This document shows, in pieces, positions 23,451 through 35,114 of a stretch of DNA of 64,000 nt. The number at the start of each line of letters is the position of its first letter. The stretch's first letter is position 1. The translations under genes and the position numbers were made by a program. Origin of the DNA: Byssochlamys sp. IMV 00236 (Eukaryota > Ascomycota > Eurotiomycetes > Eurotiales > Thermoascaceae); the NCBI GenBank assembly GCA_001931875.2, contig MSJH02000794.1, positions 62,001-126,000 on the forward strand, in the 5' to 3' direction. The notes under the pieces are model-generated. The model had not been told where the DNA came from. It ran no database searches and was given only the letters and a program-made list of their open reading frames with translations.

Positions 23451-26320
23451 ATGTCGACCTCCTCCACTCTCTCAAGCGTCAGCCACCATGTCCACGACTC
23501 TCCAAAACGTGGTCATAGCCGTCACGGTCACTCGCGATCTCGTCGTCGATCACCGGCCCCCAGTTCCCTACCTTTTGCCTCTGGCGATCATCAATTTCAC
23601 CAGGTCCTAGACCCAATCGCTTCTGCAAGAATTACTGAAGGGCATACGTTGGAAGGATATTTTCCTTCGAATGACGGTGCTCACGACCACAACCACAACC
23701 ACGACCACGACCACGATCATGCCCATCACCACCACCACAACAACAGTCATGATCACCATCATCATGGTCACCATCGTCACAGTAGCAGCCATGGATCACA
23801 CTCGCACCTGGCTTCAAATGGGTTTATCGGGGGTGGTTTGACGAGTATAGTGGCCGAAAATGTGGCTGCGGATGAAAAGCACGGGTTTGCTGCTCCTTCG
23901 CATTCGCACCCTGAACATCCAGAAAACAAAAGTTCACAGACGTAAGTAGTCTTTTCGCGGGAGTTTTGTTCGGAGATATCATTCATTTCTCACATTGCGT
24001 GCAGCAGTGATATTGTTACCGGTCTCGTGATGGTCCTTCCGTGGGTCTTGTTATCATGGTATTGGAGACAGTACGCAGATTCGGCCACGCTAAACAGCGA
24101 TGATTGGCTTCAGGCATCAACCTCAGATTCTGAGTCGCAAATAGTAGCAGATGCACCAGAGAGTGGCTTTGATTTGGAGCAGCTAGCAGGATTGGTATCC
24201 GCCACTTTGATATTTACTGGCTCCTGGCAAATAATGCGACGGGAAAAGGTAACCGGTGCAGACCCTGTCTCGACGGTATACTTACCCCGTATGACTGCTG
24301 CCGCAATGCAAAAGTCTGCCCTCAGGGTTCTCTCGTTGGCTTTACCTATCTACGCAGCTATGAAAATTGGCCCTGTGGCTGTTGCTCTTGCCCTGCTTCT
24401 GGCCTCTGCGTCCGGCCTACCAGCTGTATTTACAGTGGGCGGTAACCGCAACAATTCGAAGCAAAGTCTGGGTCGCAAGAAGCTCACACTCGTAGCCCTG
24501 CTTATGTTTACCTCTCTGGGATTTTTGAACTTAGATACGCCTGTAGATCGGGCGCCGTTCAAGGGGTATTTGGCATTATTCGTCTCCATCTTCCTGCTCA
24601 GGCTCCCTTTCCCCGAGCCTGTTCGTGGACCAGAGTCTGTCTCCGGAACTGGTGAATCTGTCTCGACAGTCTTGGATGCTGGAGCTTACGCTCTAGGTGA
24701 TCACGGCACTGCGACTGTTTTATCATCTCTTGTCGCTACACCGGATGATACCATGTTGACAATATTCTCGGGAGGTGTCCTAGCAGCTGTCTCTCTCTTC
24801 CTACACATTATCCGAGGATCATCTTCTACAGGCTTTTCAGACATTCTCTGGGCCTCTCTCACATCCGCTGCATTTGCGATGTCGCTGATCTTGGCATCTC
24901 CCATGAATCTTCGCACTTCCCACAAGTTGGGTATGGCCGCAGGATCCGTTTTCGCTGTCATCTTTGGGGCTCTTCCACACTTGGAGAGTGGTTTTGTCGG
25001 TTACTGTACCTGGGCCTCTTTGGCTGGGTTTTCATATGCGGCTGCTCGTTTCGATGGCCAGTCTAGTTCCCACTCGCATGGACACCATCATCACAGCAAT
25101 GCGAATCCGTCCAAGATTTCGACGGCCCTTATTGAGTTCTCTGAGCCTTACCCATTATTGCATAGCATCATAAAAGAGAGGGATTCTCGTCGGATATTCT
25201 ATTTTATGACGTGAGGGCTATTGTACCTTTAATTCCACGACGAGCGCTGACTAAATCTTATAGCCTTAACTTCGCATTCATGCTCGTTCAACTGTCCTAT
25301 GGAATTGTTACCGGCTCTCTGGGACTCTTGAGTGATAGCATACATATGTTCTTTGACTGTCTTGCTCTGGTTGTTGGTCTATGCGCTGCAGTCATGAGCA
25401 AGTGGCCTCCCAGCGCTAGGTTTCCTTATGGATATGGAAAGGTGGACACCTTGTCCGGGTTTGCAAACGGCATATTCCTCATGTAAGTTTCCAGTCGTGG
25501 TCCAATGACTGGAGAGATACTGACTTTCTGCAGGATCATAAGTGTTGAGATCGTCTACGAGGCTATTGAGAGGTTACTCTCAGGCAGTGAGATGCATCGG
25601 ATAGCAGAGCTGTTGGTTGTCAGCGCCGCTGGTCTCGCTGTAAACCTTGTCGGTATAATGGCCTTCGATCATGCTCATCATGGTCATTCACACGGTCATG
25701 ACCACGGCCACTCTCATTCCCATGCCAATGAAAATATGCATGGCATCTTCCTTCACATCCTTGCTGATACTCTGGGCTCTGTTGCAGTCGTTATTTCGAC
25801 TATTCTCGTCCAGCTGTATGGCTGGCCAGGATTTGATCCTATTGCTTCGTGTCTAATTGCAATCCTGATTTTCGCCTCTGCCATTCCGCTTGTGAGCAGC
25901 ACCGCAAAAACTCTACTGCTGACTCTGCCAGCGGATGTGGAATACAATTTACGCGATACCTTGGGCGGTATCACCAATCTCAGAGGTGTCGTCGGATATA
26001 CTGTGCCGAAATTCTGGCTCGATGACACTGCGAACGCGTCTCACGATCATGATCATGATCACCACGATCACTCACATGCACACGGCCACGGCCACGGCCA
26101 CGACCACGACCACGACCACGACCATTCCCATAGCCACGATCAACCGAATCCAAAGGTCCTAGGAGTCATCCATGTTATAGCTTCACGGGGAGCTGACTTG
26201 GATGATGTACGGCAGCGAACAGTCAGCTACTTGCAGGAAAAGAACATGGACATCCTTGTCCAGGTTGAACGGGAAGGTGATGGACGTTGTTGGTGTGGCG
26301 CAGGGAACAAAAGCTCCTGA
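23451..26320 (+). CDS. msc2: ER/Golgi zinc transporter, Msc2/ZnT5-type cation diffusion facilitator
   Basis: Four exons join to about 900 residues. The N-terminus is cytosolic and very rich in His and Asp, then come several hydrophobic segments of the extended Msc2/ZnT5 N-terminal half. The last third is a classical CDF transporter. Transport-site motifs are visible in SDSIHMFFD (helix II) and HILAD (helix V). A second His-rich loop AFDHAHHGHSHGHDHGHSHSH lies between helices IV and V, and a third (HDHDHDHH and HGHGHGH units) sits in the cytosolic C-terminal domain. A Cys pair, CWC, is near the end. Yeast Msc2 works with Zrg17 to load zinc into the ER. Splice sites were set by frame: exon 1 ends at SSQT and resumes DIVTGLVMVLPW; the later junctions are at FYFMT/LNFAF and GIFLM/IISVEI. 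Confidence 0.88.
23680..23800 (+). repeat. His/Asp-coding tandem repeat
   Basis: CAC/CAT and GAC/AAC triplets and ACCACA/ACCACG units code the His-rich N-terminus of the zinc transporter. The opposite strand is an open frame of almost pure Val, which is an artefact. A similar array is at 26041-26145 in the same gene. Confidence 0.7.
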
Positions 26321-27051
26321 GTGGGCGCAACCTTCTTGTATATTGTATCTACTTTTTGAAATTCAATGTGCATGTCTACGTGGTAAAGCACGGTCATTTA
26401 TTTTTGAATTTGGTGGTACCTCCCACTAGGCGCCAGCCAGCGATCAGCACTATGTTCATTTCGATACCTCCATTGTTCATCTTGGCCATATCCCCTTAGC
26501 ACGTCCTACTATTTTTACTGGAGTTCCTGTGGTGATCTCCTGCGGCGATTGCCCACATCAAATATGCTGGATAGGAGTCTAACCACATACTTTTTGTTAT
26601 ACATATCCGCTTTGCCACATGGATTCCGCGCAGGATCTGAGCCGATGATTGCTCGGTTTCCCGAAACATATTCATACGCTAGATCCCGACAGAAGGCTTG
26701 CTTTTCGGGTTCTGACTCATGACATACAATTATCGCAAACATGACAATAAGTAGATATTTGTCATGATTGAAACGTCAATTTCCAAGAGTAATAGCCCAT
26801 AGCTTCAAACCACAAGCACGGTGTTTCCCTGGATATACAAGTCGGAAAACCAGCGGTTTCATATCTACAAAAGGTTTGAAACGTTGTCCTCAGGAATGGA
26901 TATATTCTCGTCCATCTCCCAGACCATGGGAAACCATCTCTGCTCATTCACCTTCACTTTGCACGCGAGATCCCTTGAGATAATTATCCGACGCTTTGTC
27001 TGTTGATCGCATCAGCCATACTCGTTTTCGGCTTCAACTTCCTGTATCGCG
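26321..27051. other. Intergenic
   Basis: About 730 bases without a supportable gene. Short frames on both strands lack any signature. Confidence 0.5.
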
Positions 27052-27948
27052 ATGGCAGCGCCAACAGGGGCACAAGCCGGTGACTTATTTGAGGAACCTG
27101 GTGTATTCCTAGATGATACTGAAATGAATGGGGTCCCGGATAGTCCTTCAATGGAACTGGGAGAAATCCGTCAAGATGCTCCCACAAGTCTCAATGCATC
27201 TACTTCCGCCTATGGAGCTGATGACGAACGCTCGGACATCCCCCGTCCATCCCAACCAGCGCAGGAGCCAAGAGACCGTCCGCAAAGACAACAACCAGAC
27301 ACAACTTGTTACCAGAGTCATGGCCGCTACAGATGTCGCTGTAATTGTGGGTGCGAAGCATGCTTCTGCGATGAGCCCTGGCCGGCAGAAGATCCTGATC
27401 GTACTCCGAGAGCCGTTGAGCCTATGGTATTGCAGGCCGACTTTACGAGTTCAGCGGAGATCACTGCTGAGAATTTCACGGATCGGATTTATGGCCTTGG
27501 CCTGGATGACTTTATGGATGTGATGGACATAGAGAATAATCCATGGGGGACAGCTCGAAGGCGGTACCGTCTTTCAGGGGGTTACGGCCGATACCCACAA
27601 ATGAGATGGGATATGTCTTCTCCAGACCTACCTGAATATCATCCTCAATGGAGATTCAGGGGCCGATATTCACCGACTTTTCAATACAGTCCTGATTCTG
27701 ACGGAACTCAATATGTACCTCCCATGTTTCATATGCATAACCATCGCCATCGTTATCGTGACAACCGCAGGCGTTATCGAAATCAGACATCTCACCCGAA
27801 TAATGCGAGCTTGATGAGCCAACTAGCTCGCCCGATTTCATATTCCTTGGATCTTCTCCATTTGTTCGCTACGTTAGTGATCCTGTACGGAGCTGTGCGG
27901 CTGTATCTTTTTGACCTTCGTCTGAATACTACCATAGCATTTCCATGA
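27052..27948 (+). CDS. Orphan Cys-rich protein with C-terminal membrane segment
   Basis: This is a single uninterrupted frame of 298 residues that I do not recognise. The first 80 residues are acidic and polar. Residues 86-106 contain seven cysteines spaced C-x8-C-x-C-x-C-x-C-x2-C-x-C (RCRCNCGCEACFC), which looks like a metal-binding knot. Residues 150-260 are rich in Tyr, Arg, Pro and His. Residues about 265-290 form one hydrophobic helix near the end (SLDLLHLFATLVILYGAVRLYLF), suggesting a tail-anchored protein with the Cys cluster facing the cytosol. It lies just downstream of the zinc transporter in the same direction. A link to metal handling is an inference from position and cysteines only. 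The length of the open frame and the coherent layout favour a real gene. Confidence 0.6.
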   Translation: MAAPTGAQAGDLFEEPGVFLDDTEMNGVPDSPSMELGEIRQDAPTSLNASTSAYGADDERSDIPRPSQPAQEPRDRPQRQQPDTTCYQSHGRYRCRCNCGCEACFCDEPWPAEDPDRTPRAVEPMVLQADFTSSAEITAENFTDRIYGLGLDDFMDVMDIENNPWGTARRRYRLSGGYGRYPQMRWDMSSPDLPEYHPQWRFRGRYSPTFQYSPDSDGTQYVPPMFHMHNHRHRYRDNRRRYRNQTSHPNNASLMSQLARPISYSLDLLHLFATLVILYGAVRLYLFDLRLNTTIAFP

Positions 27949-28804
27949 AGAGTGATCTTTACTTGATGTTATTTCGGGGAATTGTGGTATCTTTGGTTTT
28001 ATTTTCGGGTGGTTATTTTTTTCTATGGTGACTGTTTCTATGCATGCTTGATTTACAGTTTCTTTTGTCAAGATGGACTTGGCCTAAACTAGATTTTTAT
28101 TTCCGGGGAATGGATCATTAAGTAACAAAAATCGTTTGATCAATACAGCTACGAACTTGGTACCTATATAGATATCTAAAAGAACATGAGAACCCCTTGC
28201 CCGTATTACTCAATCCTATATGGTTCCTCCTCTTCTTCATGGGAAGACTTCTTACCCACGTAAAGATCCAAGGCTTCTTGGCCAAGGCAGACCATCTTCT
28301 CCGGCGATAACTTCTCAATCCGGTGGTAAAGAAGACTTCAAATCTCCTATGGCTTCATCGTTTGAAGCTCATTTGGGCTCTGAAGGCAGTACAGTGCCTT
28401 GATGATGCGATGTGGATATGCCTCCCTCTGATGGACGCCATGCCCACCGTACGGCAATTTCGACGTCTCTGATCCTTAAATTGCTCATTATGCTCATTAT
28501 GGAATGCTTATTATCTGCGATGCGGAGGGACAATATATTCATGAAGTCCACAACTGCTCATGATGAAAATAGTTGTCGACCAATAGAAATGGAGGTCTAA
28601 CTAGCTGTTTGAACGCGTCGGGGAAACTTGTGGTCCGAGCTCATCTGCCCGCGTGTTGACAGCGGGATAGCTTCATCTTCTTGACGGAGCTCAACACTGC
28701 CTATGGAATGGTCGATGGATCCTAGTCGACACCTTTACGGGGCTGTACCAGCAGTATATTAACCTCTGGCTGTTTTGTCTATTAAAGGTTATGCAAGCCC
28801 GGCC
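27949..28804. other. Intergenic upstream of ALG1
   Basis: About 860 bases, AT-rich in its first half. No gene is supported. Confidence 0.5.
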
Positions 28805-30386
28805 ATGATTACAGCACTTATTAACATTGCCTTCTGGGCGTCAACTTTCCTCACACTGTTGATCTTGCTGCTGCCCTCTCAATATGGGGTTTCTAAAGAA
28901 TCAAATAAGCAGACTGAGAAGAATGGCCAGTCTACGGCAAGAGGGAAAGGTCCCTTCCAGGTCTTGGTGCTTGGCGACATTGGTCGCAGCCCGCGGATGC
29001 AATACCATGCCTTGAGCATTGCGAAGAGGGGAGGTCAGGTAGACATCATTGGTTACCAAGGTGCGTACACTTCTCTCTCTTAATCTTGAATTGATGATTA
29101 ACAAGCGTTTTTATATGAAGAATCCGATATACATCCGGACATCACAGCGAACCCAAGAATATCCATCGTACCCCTCCCCGCGCATCCCTCCTTCTTGCAG
29201 ACGAGTAATAAAATATTGTTTCTGTTCTTCGGCCCGTTGAAGGTTGTCTTCCAACTCTGGTCACTCTGGAGATGTCTGGCGTATCGCACGGAACCAGCTA
29301 AATGGTTACTTGTTCAGGTCAGTCCCATAGCATTTCCCCAAGTCAAATAGAACCTAGTTGCTATTTGTATCATATTTAATGCGCTCTTGGGTACAATCTA
29401 TGGATCCCAACAGTTGCTGAGATTCGATCTCTCAGAATCCTCCTTCAATCCCTAGTCTTGCTGTGGCATCTTTGGTGTGCTTCCTCCGAAATACTGCCCT
29501 TGTGATTGACTGGCACAACTTCGGCTACTCCATCCTTGCTCTGAAGCTTGGCGACCAGCACCCGCTTGTCAAGATCTCTAAATCGTATGAGATTAAGATG
29601 TGTCGCTATGCGACGGCCCATCTGTGTGTGACAAACGCGATGGCTCGCGACTTGAAAACCAAGTTTTCCGTTAAGGCGCCTATTCTACCTTTGCATGATC
29701 GCCCTGCAAGTCACTTGCAACCTATCCGGGACGATACAAGACGGCTGGAGTTCCTGTTATCATTGCAAGAGACTGCAGAATTCAGGAGTCTACTTGGTTC
29801 CGGGGATGCCCGGGTCCTTGTCAGCTCTACGTCCTGGACTGCAGATGAAGACTTTTCCATCCTCATTGAAGCTCTAACGCGATACTCAGATCTCGCAGTT
29901 TCAGGTGACCGCAAGCTGCCCCATATCCTAGCTATCATCACCGGGAAAGGGCCCCAAAGAGAGATGTACTTGGAAAGGATCGCTAGTCTGAAGAAGGCTG
30001 GCAAGCTGCAACGAGTAGACATCAAATCTGCATGGCTGAGTACTCATGATTATGCGTCTCTTCTTGCATCCGCATCCTTGGGCGTCAGTCTGCATACTAG
30101 CAGCAGCGGCGTTGATCTGCCAATGAAGGTAGTCGACATGTTTGGCGCTGGACTTCCCGTGGTAGGATGGGACCGGTTTGAGGCATGGCCAGAACTAGTT
30201 ACTGAAGGTGTGAATGGTCGTGGTTTTGGAAGTGCGCAGGAACTAGTAGAGCATTTGGTTGATTTGTTCGGCAACCCTTCTAAACTTGCGACTTTGCGCG
30301 AGGGCGCCCTCAAGGAAGGATCCCGTCGGTGGGACGATGAATGGGATCCTGTTGCCGGGAAGCTATTTGGACTTGTAGAGATGTAA
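28805..30386 (+). CDS. alg1: Chitobiosyldiphosphodolichol beta-1,4-mannosyltransferase
   Basis: Three exons give about 470 residues. An N-terminal membrane anchor (residues 1-28) is followed by a GT-B glycosyltransferase of family GT33. Signature stretches are [58 protein letters not shown] and [18 protein letters not shown]. Alg1 adds the first mannose to GlcNAc2-PP-dolichol on the cytosolic face of the ER, an essential step of N-glycosylation. Intron 1 follows VDIIGYQ and resumes at ESDIHPDI; intron 2 follows KWLLVQ and resumes at NPPSIPS, restoring the conserved QNPPSIP. The ATG at 28805 is the first in this frame; the frame upstream begins only with TTG. Confidence 0.92.
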
Positions 30387-30760
30387 AAATAAAATTGGTT
30401 TTTGGCGCAAATGTGTTCCTTCCGTGTATCGATTAGTCGCGTCGAATGGGCTTCTGCAGAGGATCACCTGGTAGTACGTTAACGGAGTATTACCGTAGAG
30501 TAATATTCGAAATCTGATATATCCTTATACTCTCACGGTTCATTCAATTCGATGATAATTAGAGTTAACTGATCGTGAGAGCTGAAATATGGGCAAGAGA
30601 TTAGCACCATGCAAACCATGCTCGGGCCGAATCGCACGCAATAGTCAATATGACACTATTTCCCACATAAAGGAGATCGTGTGGTATAGCCAGGTGCTAT
30701 GGATAAAAATCAGCTGGTTGCATGTGAGGTCTTCACCAAATAGGCAGTCGAGAATCGATC
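30387..30760. other. Convergent intergenic
   Basis: About 370 bases between the tails of ALG1 and the F-box gene. Nothing is seen beyond AT-rich 3' sequence. Confidence 0.5.
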
Positions 30761-32275
30761 TTAAATACGCATAGCCCACTGTATGGCGTTAGGCAGTCCA
30801 TCCCTCGGTATAGATATACCACTTACCCTTATTTTCTGTGCTGTCGTATAACAATCGTTAGTGTCATACACTACCTTGCCATCAACGAGAATTTGGTAGT
30901 CCTCGTCATTAACAAAGCTGAATTCGACGCCCTCCTGCTTACAAATACTCATAATATCCGCAAAGGCCTCCTTCGCACGCGGCGGTACTCCCCAATTCTT
31001 CTGTTTCAGGCGCACTTCTTCCTCACCAGGAAACACCTCCATCTGAAACAGCTGCAGCACGATTTTCTGCAGGTTAGGAAACTGTTTGCCGCGAACATCC
31101 AACAAGCGACGAAGCTGAGATTCGAGCATCGTGTACTCAATCATGTCGGTCTTTGCTAGGCAAAGGTATTCGATACTGGGCGGAAGAATTTCCACCAGGG
31201 ACTGGTTCGGCTCCTGGCCCTCCGTGGACTGCAGCAAATTGCGCACCGGCATCCGTAGTTCTCGTAAAGCAGTGAATTCCGCTAGACTTCCAAACCAAGC
31301 GTGGCGTCGAGCTTCTGGGTTGTCTGCCTCCTCGAACAACACCCACTTTGCGAGACCGATATCGTTCAGACGTAATACCTGCAGGCTGTGTTTCTGAGTT
31401 AACAGAGCCGTGTGAAATGGACGGCATCGATAACTCAAATACGTGCGCTCGTAAAGTGCTTGGTTGCGGTGCTGGTATTCAAAGCGTTCAAGGTTAGCAC
31501 AGGAGGCAATGAACTCCGCCATTCCGTGTTTGCAGTTGGAGTTATTCACGATGATCTCACGGACTGGCGAGCACCCCGGCTCCAGACTTAGAGGGATCCA
31601 GAAATCTCCGTATTTCTCGACGCGTTCCACATGTGCCTCATGAACCCCACTGAGGTGCAAGGCCCGCATGGCGGGAAGCTTGAAGAAGGGGGCAAAGTCG
31701 CATACTGGATACTCGTGAATACCATCGGCTCTGATAGTGAGTTTCTCGAGGCGTTGTAAGGGAAATGGTCGATCCAATAATGATGTGGTTTTGTTCGCTA
31801 TCTTGGTTACCGCCCCGACTGTAGGCTCGGTGCAGAATTCGCTCCAGTGTATGTCGAGGTGTTGGAGATTTTCAAGAGAAAGCAGCACCACTGCCAGCCA
31901 AGCAGTGGTTTCTCTGACGTCTAGGAGTTCCTCCCATCTCTTCAGTTCCTCTGCGCTGTCCGTGAAGCTTTCCAGAAACCCTCGGAAAAGCCTTGCGTTG
32001 TAGTGGCTAGCTCCCCGGCCGTAGCTGTCAGCATAGAAATTCGGCAAGATAAGCTCTCTCACGGTAGACCTAAGTCGCGTATTCTTGTGAATAGCTTGCG
32101 CAAATGGTACTATGTAAACCTCAGGGAAGAAGGTAACCTTAACACTCGAATACACCTTCGAAACAAGGGCCGTGTTCCAATTCCGACAGACCTTGAGAAG
32201 TCCAAAACGGTCGCTGGTTTCTGCGAGAGCATCCAAAATCAAAAGCAGAATCTCGGGGGGAAGAGTAGCTGCCAT
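30761..32275 (-). CDS. F-box protein with leucine-rich-like body
   Basis: A single frame of 504 residues from the ATG at 32275. The 27 residues upstream in the same frame belong to the leader. Residues 4-45 read LPPEILLLILDALAETSDRFGL...VCRNWNTALVSKVYSSV, a fungal F-box. The rest contains irregular leucine-rich blocks (LENLQHLDIHWSEF, LEKLTIRADG, MRALHLSGVHE, LQVLRLNDIGLAKW) as in LRR-type F-box proteins. Such proteins select substrates for SCF ubiquitin ligases, but nothing here identifies the target. Fungal genomes hold many lineage-specific members. Confidence 0.75.
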   Translation of the reverse strand: MAATLPPEILLLILDALAETSDRFGLLKVCRNWNTALVSKVYSSVKVTFFPEVYIVPFAQAIHKNTRLRSTVRELILPNFYADSYGRGASHYNARLFRGFLESFTDSAEELKRWEELLDVRETTAWLAVVLLSLENLQHLDIHWSEFCTEPTVGAVTKIANKTTSLLDRPFPLQRLEKLTIRADGIHEYPVCDFAPFFKLPAMRALHLSGVHEAHVERVEKYGDFWIPLSLEPGCSPVREIIVNNSNCKHGMAEFIASCANLERFEYQHRNQALYERTYLSYRCRPFHTALLTQKHSLQVLRLNDIGLAKWVLFEEADNPEARRHAWFGSLAEFTALRELRMPVRNLLQSTEGQEPNQSLVEILPPSIEYLCLAKTDMIEYTMLESQLRRLLDVRGKQFPNLQKIVLQLFQMEVFPGEEEVRLKQKNWGVPPRAKEAFADIMSICKQEGVEFSFVNDEDYQILVDGKVVYDTNDCYTTAQKIRVSGISIPRDGLPNAIQWAMRI

Positions 32276-32622
32276 AGTTGCAGATGGTGAAATGGGCGTG
32301 ATCAGGATAGGGAAGTCGATAATGTAAATCCCGACAAGTAAGAAGAAATTTAGCACTTTCTTGGAGTTTCGTAATACTGGAGGTGCTGTAACTAACTATC
32401 ATTAGCTTGTTGTATGTATATTCGCTGACCCTAATCTAAGTACCTATCCATGGATATCAGTTGCGATGTCCAGATCCGGAGCGGGACCGTCCGCCAAGAA
32501 TTTCAAATAGGTGCCTCCACTGCGATGAAAACGTGGATATGATCAGCACAATGCGCTTCAAAACTCGATCGTCTAAGTCTCAATCATAGTCGCGCAAATG
32601 AATCATATAGTCTTGTTTGAAT
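32276..32622. other. Short divergent promoter region
   Basis: About 350 bases separating the F-box gene from the TFIIIC subunit gene. Both promoters must fit here. No other feature is seen. Confidence 0.5.
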
Positions 32623-35034
32623 ATGGAACCTATTGAACTTCAGCTTTTCCCATCGTGTCATGAGTGTCTGTCTTGGTCACAGGATGGAGAACTTGCTGTG
32701 GCTGCTGGAGAATACATACACATCCTAGTGAGTTCTAGCTATCTATATACCCGACACATGTAATAAGCAAGAAAATAGCTAATCGATTTGCCAGTCGCCA
32801 AACACTCAGCGCGATGGGTCAGCAGCTGGGACAGCTGGGCCTTGGGAGTTCACGCGTCTCCGCGCGAATGTCTTCACTAACATAGAGTGGCCAACCACCA
32901 ACCCTGCAGACCGCGATAGCTTCTCCATTGGTTCTGAGCAGTCAATCAGCACAGTCGCTGGCATTAAGTGGTCTTATCCTGGGTTGGAAAAGTACAGACG
33001 CAGCATCTTGGCAGTGCTAACTACGAACCTGCTCCTATCGTTCTATGATTCTGGCGGGCTTCGAAACAAATGGAGTCGAGTTCTCATCGTCAATGATGCG
33101 TTGAAATCATATTTCTCTCAGACAGTTGCTGACAGACGAGTCGTGGCACGAAAGTCGAAGATACGCTCATTCGCATGGTGTCCACCATTGAAGCGCCAGA
33201 AGCAGCGACAAGATGGACCATCCGCGTTGCTGGAGCCGTGGGAAAGTCGTTGGGGTGTGCATGTGCTTGCAATAGCCAATGATGCCAATGACCTGGTTTT
33301 CATTCGAGTTTCCAGAACCGCGAGAAGTTCAAGCTCAGAAAAACCTTACGATATAGAGGTCCTATCCGTGATTTCTCTAGCAAACCCAGCAGAAACATTT
33401 CCAATGATCCACGCGCCCTCGATATTTGTCTCGGCTGTGAAATCAAAAGCTAGGATATCTCACGTCTCCTGTGGTCCGTGGATTTATGAGACCTCTGAAG
33501 AAGATGCCACGATATCAGCCAGATCGGCCGTGGCAGTCGTCTACGGCACAAAACTAAAGATCGTTTCTCTGGACGCGACCCTTACTCCTGTAGAGGAACA
33601 GGGGCTATCAGGTCCTGGATTCAGTGTGAACATTACATGCACAAAGAATACGTATATCGAATCTGCTGGAAATTTGGATAATTATCGATTCACCGGAGAG
33701 CTCCAATGGGTATCTGAGGTATGAAACTGATCCTTATCGAAGTTACCTACTTTATATGACTAAACTCGACTAGGGAGAATTCGATTCGATAACTATTTGT
33801 GCCGGTGTCTTTTCAGGCCTTGTGACTGTGACCATGCCTAGAACCAGCTATGACGGGGAGGATAGAAAGTCAGATAGAATTGTTGTTCGCGAAAAGCCAT
33901 TTTTCCAAGACGTTGTCCCAGGCCACTCCACTGCAGAGGTTTCGGAGAAGACCAAGCACTGGGAACCCATCAGTGGTGAGTCTCTCGTGCATGAAATCCC
34001 CCACAGTCGCTGATAGCGTCAAGCAACCACCATTGTTATCGACGAAGAAACAGGAAAGCAGACACTTCACGTGGGTACGCTAGGTGCATATGCAGAGAGT
34101 TATACATGTCCTACAATGGAGGATGGAATGCAGGTTTTCCAGTCGCCATGGAAGAAACAAATGGAGGATTTCCGTGAGAGATTTGATATTGACCGGGACT
34201 TGGGTGGCTTGGCGGTTTCTAGGATCTGGGGCATGGATTCATGGAAGGGATTCCTCGCCATAGCATTCACGTTGCATCCAGGAGACATGGTCGAATACAC
34301 AACCACAGCCGAGGAACGTACCACGCTTATGATCTCGCACCTCGATGCACAGAAGGATGTTTCTGTGGCCACAAGGCTGCACCCACCTGACCCATCGCCA
34401 GAATTTATCTCGGAGAAACGAAAGATGATACTGCAGTTTACCCTCGGACTAGAAGCGGAAAACCAGTACAACGATGCTTGGTCGCAGAAGCTGTTATACG
34501 CTGCATGTCTTTGCGCAATCACGAGCTGTCGTGATGAGAATATTCTATCTCTCGCTCACTCGGTTCTCGAAAAGTTGGAAAGTGCCACTGGTGTAGACTT
34601 GGCCGATGAGAAATCCAGGTGTATAGATGGCGAGTCACTTGCTGTAAGTCCCAAGTCTGCAGAGCAATTGAGCGGTCCAGGTGGAACGCTCTTTGAGAAA
34701 TGCAGCATATGTGACGCTGGGATTGAATGGTACCATGCAGCAGAGGCACAGTGCGCAGAAGGCCATATTTTCAGTAAGTCACGCTACCCTTGCTGTATTT
34801 GTGGAATCACCCTGACAGAGTTCAGTCCGCTGCGGCTTAACTTTCCTGTGCATACCCGAACCGGGGATATCGAAATACTGTTCTGTGTGTGAAACAGAAT
34901 ATCTCAACGACGAAGTATTCGGGCCAGAACGCGATCATGAAGAGCCTCAAGTAGTCTCCTCGAAGTACCATTTGATCTTCGAGGCCTTCGACACTTGTGC
35001 CTACTGTGGTGGGAAGTTTCAGGATGGGCACTGA
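32623..35034 (+). CDS. RNA polymerase III factor TFIIIC, 90-kDa-type subunit
   Basis: Five exons read in frame to about 720 residues. The N-terminal half is a beta-propeller-like domain of the TFIIIC delta family: it opens CLSWSQDGELAVAAGEYIHI and later has an ANVFTNIEW block and IKWSYPGL. The C-terminus is a zinc-binding domain: CSICDAGIEWYHAAEAQCAEGH, then CGLTFLC, KYCSVCETEY and CAYCGGKF. This N-terminal plus zinc-finger pair defines the human GTF3C4 / S. pombe Sfc9 class, which helps TFIIIC bind tRNA-gene B boxes. The last intron (donor GTAAGT after GHIF, acceptor TTCAG before TCCGC) restores five Cys/His positions; without it the frame ends early in unrelated residues. Exon junctions: HIL/SPNTQ, VSE/GEFDS, PIS/ATTIVID. 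Confidence 0.85.
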
Positions 35035-35114
35035 ATAGAAATCTATCCTTGCTGACATTGCGAACTCGACAATTATTGAACGTACGTTAGAAAGGGTGAC
35101 ATATAACGGCAGAA

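Noticed and set aside
23607..23817. Open frames opposite the zinc transporter His-rich tract
   Set aside because: Antisense of CAC/GAC triplets gives runs of Val/Gly/Cys; repeat artefact.
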